A stretch of 33,336 nt of DNA from Mycobacterium sp. NAZ190054 (GTDB lineage: Bacteria; Actinomycetota; Actinomycetes; Mycobacteriales; Mycobacteriaceae), in NCBI RefSeq assembly GCF_001545925.1, contig NZ_LMVQ01000246.1, forward strand, positions 1 through 33,336. The letters run 5' to 3'. Position 1 is the stretch's first letter. The number at the start of each line of letters is the position of its first letter. A program made the translations under genes and the position numbers. The notes under the pieces are model-generated. The model made no database searches. It was not told where the DNA came from and worked only from the letters and a program-made list of their open reading frames with translations. This document shows, in pieces, positions 28,101-33,336 of the stretch.

Positions 28101-31100
28101 GTGACCGCATATCCGAAGCCCGCCGCTGGTGCACCGAAGTTCCCGGCGCTGGAAGCCGATGTGCTCAGCTACTGGGAGAGCGACGACACCTTCCGGGCCA
28201 GCATCGCGCGCCGCGACGGCGCACCCGAGTACGTCTTCTACGACGGGCCGCCGTTCGCGAACGGGCTGCCGCACTACGGCCATCTGCTCACCGGCTACGT
28301 CAAGGACATCGTGCCGCGCTACCGGACGATGCGCGGATACAAGGTGGAGCGCCGGTTCGGCTGGGACACCCACGGGCTGCCCGCCGAACTGGAGGTGCAG
28401 CGGCAGCTCGGCATCACCGACAAGGCCCAGATCGAAGAGATGGGCATCGAGAAGTTCAACGACGCATGCCGGGAGTCGGTGCTCAAGTACACCGACGAGT
28501 GGCGCGACTACGTCACCCGCCAGGCGCGCTGGGTCGACTTCGACAACGACTACAAGACCCTCGACATCGGCTTCATGGAGTCGGTCATCTGGGTGTTCAA
28601 GCAGCTGTGGGACAAGGGCCTGGCCTATGAGGGCAACCGGGTGCTGCCGTACTGCTGGAACGACGAGACCCCGCTGTCCAGTCACGAACTGCGCATGGAC
28701 GACGACGTCTACCAGAACCGCCAGGACCCGGCGCTGACGGTCGGGTTCCGCATCGTCTCCGGTGACCTTGAGGGCGCCTACCTGCTGATCTGGACGACGA
28801 CGCCGTGGACGCTGCCGTCGAACCAGGCCGTCGCGGTCAATCCCGAGGTCACCTATGTGGTCGTCGAAGCCGACGGCCGCCGCTACGTGCTCGCCGAGGC
28901 GCGGCTGGCCGCGTATGCGCGCGAGCTCGGCGAGGAGCCGGCCATCGTCGGCACCTGCACCGGCCGTGACCTGCTCGACGTGCGGTACGCTCCGCCGTTC
29001 CCGTATTTCATGGACTCGCCCAACGCTTTTCGGGTGCTGCCCGCCGAGTTCGTCAGCACCGAGGACGGCACCGGTCTGGTCCACATGTCGCCGGCCTACG
29101 GCGAGGACGACATGGCCACCGCGCAGGCCGGCGGCATCGAGGCCGTCACGCCCGTGGACGCCAAGGGCCGGTTCGACGCGACCGTGCCCGACTACGCCGG
29201 CCAGCACGTGTTCGACGCCAACCCGCAGATCATCCGCGATCTGAAGAACGGTTCCGGGCCGGCGGCGGCCAACGGCGCGGTGCTGCTGCGTCACGACACC
29301 TATGAGCACTCCTACCCGCACTGCTGGCGGTGCCGGAACCCGTTGATCTACCGGGCGGTGTCCTCGTGGTTCATCAAGGTCACCCAGTTCCGTGACCGCA
29401 TGGTCGAGCTGAACCAGGACATCACCTGGTATCCCGAGCACGTCAAGGACGGGCAGTTCGGCAAGTGGCTGGCCGGCGCCCGGGACTGGTCGATCTCGCG
29501 AAACCGCTACTGGGGCACCCCGATTCCGGTGTGGAAGTCCGACGATCCGGCCTACCCGCGCATCGACGTCTACGGCAGCCTCGACGAGCTCGAACGTGAC
29601 TTCGGTGTGCGCCCGGACAACCTGCACCGGCCGTTCATCGACGAGCTGACCCGGCCCAACCCCGACGACCCGACCGGCAGGTCGACGATGCGGCGCATCG
29701 AGGACGTGCTCGACGTGTGGTTCGACTCCGGATCCATGCCGTACGGACAGGTCCACTACCCGTTCGAGAACCAGGAGTGGTTCGACTCGCATTACCCCGG
29801 CGACTTCATCGTCGAGTACATCGGCCAGACCCGCGGTTGGTTCTACACGCTGCACATCCTGGCGGTCGCTCTGTTCGACCGGCCGGCGTTCCGGACCTGC
29901 GTGTCACACGGCATCGTGCTGGGCAACGACGGGCAGAAGATGAGCAAGTCGCTGCGCAACTACCCGGATGTCTCCGAGGTGTTCGACCGCGACGGATCCG
30001 ATGCGATGCGCTGGTTCCTGATGGCCTCGCCGATCCTGCGCGGGGGCAACCTCATCGTCACCGAGCAGGGCATCCGCGAAGGTGTGCGGCAGGTGCTGCT
30101 GCCGCTGTGGAACGCGTACACGTTCCTGGCGCTGTACGCGCCGGGCAAGGGCACCTGGCGCACCGATTCGACGCACGTGCTGGACCGCTACATCCTGGCC
30201 AAACTCGCCGTGCTGCGTGACGACCTGACCGCGTCGCTGGACGTCTGCGACATCTCCCAGGCGTGCGACCAGCTGCGGCAGTTCACCGAGGCGTTGACCA
30301 ATTGGTATGTGCGGCGGTCACGTTCGCGGTTCTGGGAGGAGGACGCCGACGCGATCGACACGCTGCACACCGTGCTCGAGGTGACGAGCCGGCTGGCCGC
30401 GCCGCTGCTGCCGCTGATCACCGAGGTGATCTGGCGCGGTGTCACGGGGGAGCGGTCGGTGCACCTGACCGACTGGCCTGAGGAGGGTCTGCTGCCCGCC
30501 GATCCGCAGCTGGTGGCCGACATGGACCTGGTGCGTGAGGTCGCGTCCGCGGGGTCGTCGCTGCGCAAGGCCAAGAAGCTGCGGGTGCGCCTGCCGCTGC
30601 CGAAACTCACCGTCGCGGTAGAGGATCCGGCCAGGCTCGAGCGCTACAAGGAGCTGATCGCCGACGAGCTCAACGTCAAGTCCGTCGAGCTCACCGACGA
30701 CATCGCGACGCACGGGCGCTTCGAACTCGCCGTCAACGCCCGGGTGGCCGGGCCGCGCCTGGGCAAGGACGTGCAGGCCGCGATCAAGGCGGTCAAGGCG
30801 GGGGAGGCCGTGGTCAATCCCGACGGCACCCTGACGGCGGGCCCGGCGACCCTGACTCCGGACGAGTACACCTCCAAGCTGGTGGCCGCCGATCCCGACT
30901 ACACCGCCGCCCTGCCCGACGGTGCGGGCCTGGTGGTGCTCGACGGCACGGTGACCCCGGAGCTGGAGGCCGAAGGCTGGGCCAAGGACCGGATCCGCGA
31001 GCTGCAGGAGCTGCGCAAGTCCACGGGGCTCGAGGTGTCCGACCGCATCTCGGTGGTGATCTCGGTGCCGACCGAGCATCAGCAGTGGGCGCAGACCCAC

Positions 31101-31208
31101 CGTGACCTGATCGCCGGGGAGATCCTGGCGACCAGCTTCGAGTTCGGCGATCCGGACGGCGGGGCCGAGATCGGCGACGGAGTGCGGGTCGCGATCACCA
31201 AGGCCTGA
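28101..31208 (+). CDS. ileS: Isoleucyl-tRNA synthetase
   Basis: A 1,035-residue class Ia synthetase that charges tRNA-Ile. The HIGH motif reads H58-Y-G-H61 (in [12 protein letters not shown]) and KMSKS is at 613-617 ([11 protein letters not shown]). The editing (CP1) domain contains [11 protein letters not shown] and the [15 protein letters not shown] segment. Zinc-binding-like [12 protein letters not shown] lies after the editing domain. It is the eukaryote-like, long form of IleRS typical of mycobacteria, a type associated with mupirocin tolerance. GTG 28101 is chosen because it follows the GAGGGAG site (28084-28090) at a normal distance; GTG 28071 lies inside the sequestering hairpin. Expression is governed by the T-box leader. 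Confidence 0.97.
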   Translation: MTAYPKPAAGAPKFPALEADVLSYWESDDTFRASIARRDGAPEYVFYDGPPFANGLPHYGHLLTGYVKDIVPRYRTMRGYKVERRFGWDTHGLPAELEVQRQLGITDKAQIEEMGIEKFNDACRESVLKYTDEWRDYVTRQARWVDFDNDYKTLDIGFMESVIWVFKQLWDKGLAYEGNRVLPYCWNDETPLSSHELRMDDDVYQNRQDPALTVGFRIVSGDLEGAYLLIWTTTPWTLPSNQAVAVNPEVTYVVVEADGRRYVLAEARLAAYARELGEEPAIVGTCTGRDLLDVRYAPPFPYFMDSPNAFRVLPAEFVSTEDGTGLVHMSPAYGEDDMATAQAGGIEAVTPVDAKGRFDATVPDYAGQHVFDANPQIIRDLKNGSGPAAANGAVLLRHDTYEHSYPHCWRCRNPLIYRAVSSWFIKVTQFRDRMVELNQDITWYPEHVKDGQFGKWLAGARDWSISRNRYWGTPIPVWKSDDPAYPRIDVYGSLDELERDFGVRPDNLHRPFIDELTRPNPDDPTGRSTMRRIEDVLDVWFDSGSMPYGQVHYPFENQEWFDSHYPGDFIVEYIGQTRGWFYTLHILAVALFDRPAFRTCVSHGIVLGNDGQKMSKSLRNYPDVSEVFDRDGSDAMRWFLMASPILRGGNLIVTEQGIREGVRQVLLPLWNAYTFLALYAPGKGTWRTDSTHVLDRYILAKLAVLRDDLTASLDVCDISQACDQLRQFTEALTNWYVRRSRSRFWEEDADAIDTLHTVLEVTSRLAAPLLPLITEVIWRGVTGERSVHLTDWPEEGLLPADPQLVADMDLVREVASAGSSLRKAKKLRVRLPLPKLTVAVEDPARLERYKELIADELNVKSVELTDDIATHGRFELAVNARVAGPRLGKDVQAAIKAVKAGEAVVNPDGTLTAGPATLTPDEYTSKLVAADPDYTAALPDGAGLVVLDGTVTPELEAEGWAKDRIRELQELRKSTGLEVSDRISVVISVPTEHQQWAQTHRDLIAGEILATSFEFGDPDGGAEIGDGVRVAITKA

Positions 31209-31223
31209 GCCTGTCCGGGCTCA
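31206..31223. terminator. Hairpin spanning two convergent stop codons
   Basis: TGAGCC-TGTCCG-GGCTCA is a perfect six-base inverted repeat that contains the ileS stop TGA on one strand and the S4-protein stop TGA on the other. It may act as a bidirectional terminator, although no T tract follows. Confidence 0.45.
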
Positions 31224-31454
31224 CCCGTCGGTGACCCGCGCCCCGCGGCCGGCGAACGCCACCACGTCACCGGGGCGCAGTTGCCTGCCGCGTCGCCGTT
31301 CGGTGTCGCCGTTGACGCTGACCAGGCCGTCGGCGATCACGGACTTGGCGTCGGCGCCCGAGTCGATGAGCCCTGCCAGCTTCAGGAACTGCCCGAGCCG
31401 GATCGACGCGTCCCGGATCGGGACGTCGGTGGGCTCGGCGCGCGGGGGTGCCAT
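31221..31454 (-). CDS. S4-domain RNA-binding protein (YbcJ/YaaA-like)
   Basis: A 77-residue protein consisting almost entirely of one S4 RNA-binding fold: [50 protein letters not shown]. The pattern R-L-G-Q-F-L-K, then G-x-V-x-V-N-G-x-x-x-x-R-R-G-x-x-L, matches small free-standing S4 proteins such as YbcJ, which are thought to bind ribosomal or structured RNA. ATG 31454 (MAPPRAEP) is preferred; ATG 31484 would add ten residues and overlap the dinX promoter. The gene converges with ileS and diverges from dinX. Its exact RNA target is unknown. Confidence 0.85.
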   Translation of the reverse strand: MAPPRAEPTDVPIRDASIRLGQFLKLAGLIDSGADAKSVIADGLVSVNGDTERRRGRQLRPGDVVAFAGRGARVTDG

Positions 31455-31478
31455 ACCGGTCACGGTATCCGCCAGGCC

Positions 31479-31492
31479 TAGCATCGGCGGAT
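31479..31492 (+). promoter_or_regulatory. dinX promoter -10 box, leaderless type
   Basis: TAGCAT (31479-31484) is followed eight bases later by GTG 31493, the start that gives a DinX protein aligned with its family. This suggests a leaderless or nearly leaderless message. No LexA-type box was seen. Confidence 0.5.
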
Positions 31493-32857
31493 GTGGCCGC
31501 CCGATGGGTCCTGCATTTGGACATGGATGCGTTCTTCGCTTCCGTGGAGCAGTTGACCCGGCCCACGCTGCGCGGACGGCCGGTGCTCGTCGGCGGACTC
31601 GGCGGCCGCGGTGTCGTCGCGGGCGCGAGCTACGAGTCCCGGGTGTTCGGTGCCCGCTCGGCGATGCCGATGCACCAGGCGCGCCGGCTGGTCGGCGCCG
31701 CGGCCGTGGTGTTGCCGCCCCGCGGGGTGGTCTACGGGCTGGCCAGTCGCCGGGTCTTCGAGACCGTCCGGGCCAAAGTGCCTGTCCTGGAACAGTTGTC
31801 GTTCGACGAGGCGTTCGGTGAGCCCGCCGAGTTGGTCGGCGCGTCCCCGGCTGAGGTCGTCGCGTTCTGTGAGCAGTTACGGGCCGAGGTCGCCGAGGCC
31901 ACCGGGCTGGTGGCCTCCGTCGGTGCGGGGTCGGGCAAGCAGCTGGCCAAGATCGCGTCCGGGCTGGCCAAACCGAACGGCATCACCGTGGTGCCCCGCG
32001 ACGAGGAGCGGGCCCTGCTCGACGGTCTGCCGGTGCGCCGGCTGTGGGGCATCGGGCCGGTGGCCGAGGAGAAGTTGCACCGGCTGGGCATCGAGACCAT
32101 CGGCGGCTTCGCCGCCCTCAGCGACACCGAGGTGGCGAACATCCTGGGCCCTACCGTCGGTCCCGCACTGCACCGGCTGGCGCGCGGCATCGACGACCGG
32201 CCGGTCGCCGAGAACGCCCCCGCCAAACAGATCAGCGCGGAGTCGACGTTTCCCGAGGACCTCACGACGATGACGCAACTCGCCGAGGCCGCCGGACCGA
32301 TCGGCGAACACGCGCACCGGCGGCTGCTCAAGGACGGCCGCGGTGCGCGCACGGTGACCGTCAAACTCAAGAAGTCCGACATGAGCATCCTGACCAGGTC
32401 CGCCACGTTGCCGTACGCGACCACCGACGCGGGCACCCTGATCGCCACCGCCCGCCGGTTGATGCTCGACCCCGTGGACATCGGCCCCATCCGGCTGATC
32501 GGCGTGGGGTTCTCCGGGCTCTCGGAGGTGCAGCAGGAATCGCTGTTCCCGGATCTGGAGCTGATGGCCACCGAGGAGGTCACCGGCACCGGGGTTGCCG
32601 AACCCGCCGCGAACCCGGCTCCGTCGGCGCCGGAATGGCGGGTCGGCGACGACGTCGCGCACCCCGACCTCGGGCACGGCTGGGTGCAGGGTGCGGGCCA
32701 CGGCGTGATGACGGTGCGCTTCGAAACGCGCAGCAGCGGCCCGGGACCCACGCGTACGTTCCGCGCCGACGATCCCTCGGTCACCCGCGCGAACCCGGTG
32801 GACAGCCTGGACTGGCCGGAGTTCGTCGCGCGGCTCGGCCGCCAGGACACTCCGTGA
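31493..32857 (+). CDS. dinX: DNA polymerase IV, Y-family (DinX/DinB1)
   Basis: A 454-residue Y-family translesion polymerase like M. tuberculosis DinX (Rv1537). Metal-binding acidic residues are D10-x-D12 ([13 protein letters not shown]) and D105-E106 ([10 protein letters not shown]). The fingers and palm carry [20 protein letters not shown] and [23 protein letters not shown]. The thumb includes [17 protein letters not shown]. The little finger has KQISAESTF and [11 protein letters not shown] possible beta-clamp-binding peptide near the end of that domain reads QESLFPDL. An extra C-terminal module ([32 protein letters not shown]) is shared with the mycobacterial protein. GTG 31493 is chosen by homology; upstream in-frame residues do not match. 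The stop is three bases from the ansA stop. Confidence 0.95.
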   Translation: MAARWVLHLDMDAFFASVEQLTRPTLRGRPVLVGGLGGRGVVAGASYESRVFGARSAMPMHQARRLVGAAAVVLPPRGVVYGLASRRVFETVRAKVPVLEQLSFDEAFGEPAELVGASPAEVVAFCEQLRAEVAEATGLVASVGAGSGKQLAKIASGLAKPNGITVVPRDEERALLDGLPVRRLWGIGPVAEEKLHRLGIETIGGFAALSDTEVANILGPTVGPALHRLARGIDDRPVAENAPAKQISAESTFPEDLTTMTQLAEAAGPIGEHAHRRLLKDGRGARTVTVKLKKSDMSILTRSATLPYATTDAGTLIATARRLMLDPVDIGPIRLIGVGFSGLSEVQQESLFPDLELMATEEVTGTGVAEPAANPAPSAPEWRVGDDVAHPDLGHGWVQGAGHGVMTVRFETRSSGPGPTRTFRADDPSVTRANPVDSLDWPEFVARLGRQDTP

Positions 32858-32860
32858 GCT

Positions 32861-33023
32861 TCAGCCCCAGCGGGCGAACACCTGCTCGGGCGCGGCCGCC
32901 GCGGCGAGCGACGCCATCAGCAGCACCCGGGCCTGCGGCGGGCGCAGCCGGGGGACCACGAACGCTCCGGCGTCGACCAGGTCACGGCCCGGACCGTAGC
33001 CGGGGCTGACCCGTCCGCGGTCC
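32861..33023 (-). pseudogene. ansA: C-terminal end of L-asparaginase AnsA (scrambled gene)
   Basis: Read on the minus strand this encodes [36 protein letters not shown] and the ending EQVFARWG with a stop at 32861. It matches the C-terminus of the mycobacterial type I L-asparaginase (Rv1538c, recalled), which hydrolyses asparagine to aspartate and ammonia. It is in the expected place and orientation, convergent with dinX. Going inward, the similarity ends around 33012-33023, at a short palindromic CCGCGG stretch, after which the same gene appears on the other strand. The enzyme cannot be made from this arrangement. Confidence 0.8.
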
Positions 33024-33216
33024 CGCGGCCTCGGTGTCGTGGTGAGCTTCGCGGGCAGCGTGTTCGAGGCGCTCGGACTGAACAAGGTCGCCACGTCGGA
33101 TCTGCAGAGCTTCGCCGGGCGCATCGTCGACGATCACGGCAAGGTTCGCCCCTACCTCGGCGCCCTCCGCGCCGCGCACGCGCCCCGCGTCGACATCGTG
33201 GCCGCCTATCCGGGCG
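33024..33216 (+). pseudogene. ansA: Internal part of L-asparaginase AnsA, inverted
   Basis: Read on the plus strand this encodes [22 protein letters not shown], then [26 protein letters not shown]. Both match the middle of Rv1538c-type asparaginase, upstream of the C-terminal part that is found on the opposite strand next door. The piece is therefore inverted, and roughly 60 residues that should connect it to the C-terminus are missing. After YPGA (near 33216) the similarity ends. The two junctions are a fold-back type join, either an amplification or assembly chimera or a real inversion. Confidence 0.78.
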
Positions 33217-33336
33217 CCGCAACGGCTGCAAAAGGGAAACTTCGACCTTGGCTGATCTCCGCTGATTTGAGCGCGCCGTTTCGTCCGGTTCACCGGTGAT
33301 GCCGTATGTGGGTACTACAACTGCCCAACCCTGACG
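33217..33336. other. Unidentified terminal segment after the ansA junction
   Basis: From about 33217 the sequence no longer matches asparaginase and is visibly less GC-rich than the rest. On the minus strand it could encode a basic N-terminus ([14 protein letters not shown]) leading to CSRCGA, but this is too short to assign. It may be a third piece of the chimeric end. Confidence 0.4.

Noticed and set aside
31455..31484. S4-protein start at ATG 31484
   Set aside because: It adds ten residues outside the S4 fold and overlaps the dinX promoter; ATG 31454 is simpler.

Overview
The window is high-GC mycobacterial chromosome, most likely from an environmental Mycolicibacterium-type species. The backbone keeps the Mycobacterium tuberculosis order Rv1477-Rv1497 and then Rv1536-Rv1538c: ripA, ripB, moxR1, a DUF58 gene, a VWA gene, fabG1 (mabA), inhA, hemZ, Rv1486c, an NfeD/SPFH/DoxX-like operon, Rv1491c, mutA, mutB, meaB, lipL, ileS, dinX and ansA. 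All M. tuberculosis comparisons here are from memory.

Left part (1-4711): peptidoglycan endopeptidases RipA (only its C-terminal part) and RipB, then a MoxR ATPase with DUF58 and von Willebrand A partners. The first ~120 bases are not ripA. They encode a piece of an unrelated Amidase_3 (Ami1/Rv3717-like) joined in frame to the RipA catalytic domain.

Accessory block (4797-12998, all on the minus strand): a TetR regulator, a peptide-type ABC importer (lipoprotein, fused double ATPase, two permeases), a TauD-family dioxygenase and an L-galactose-dehydrogenase-like aldo/keto reductase. It sits between the VWA gene and the mabA-inhA operon, where M. tuberculosis has Rv1482c. It looks like an uptake-and-oxidation module for an unknown small molecule. 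One permease and the dioxygenase each carry a single-base frameshift, while the core genes are intact.

Central core (13100-25944): the mycolic acid FAS-II genes fabG1-inhA followed by ferrochelatase; the NfeD-like/SPFH pair; the methylmalonyl-CoA mutase operon mutA-mutB-meaB, whose genes abut tightly with no mazEF4 between mutB and meaB; and the lipL esterase/beta-lactamase-like gene.

Second accessory patch (25954-27858): a seven-helix membrane protein, a small helix-turn-helix regulator and, divergently, a condensation-domain-like protein without an active site. A perfect inverted repeat lies in the divergent promoter.

Right part (27859-33336): a translational T-box riboswitch ahead of ileS, an S4-domain protein, the DinX Y-family polymerase and then ansA. 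The ansA gene is scrambled: its C-terminal end is on the minus strand, an internal part is on the plus strand, and the last ~120 bases are unidentified. Both window ends therefore look chimeric, either as an assembly or amplification artefact or as real rearrangements.

Several genes (fabG1, the NfeD-like gene, mutA, lipL, dinX, the condensation-like gene) have a TANNNT box about 6-8 bases before the start codon, the pattern expected for leaderless mycobacterial transcripts.
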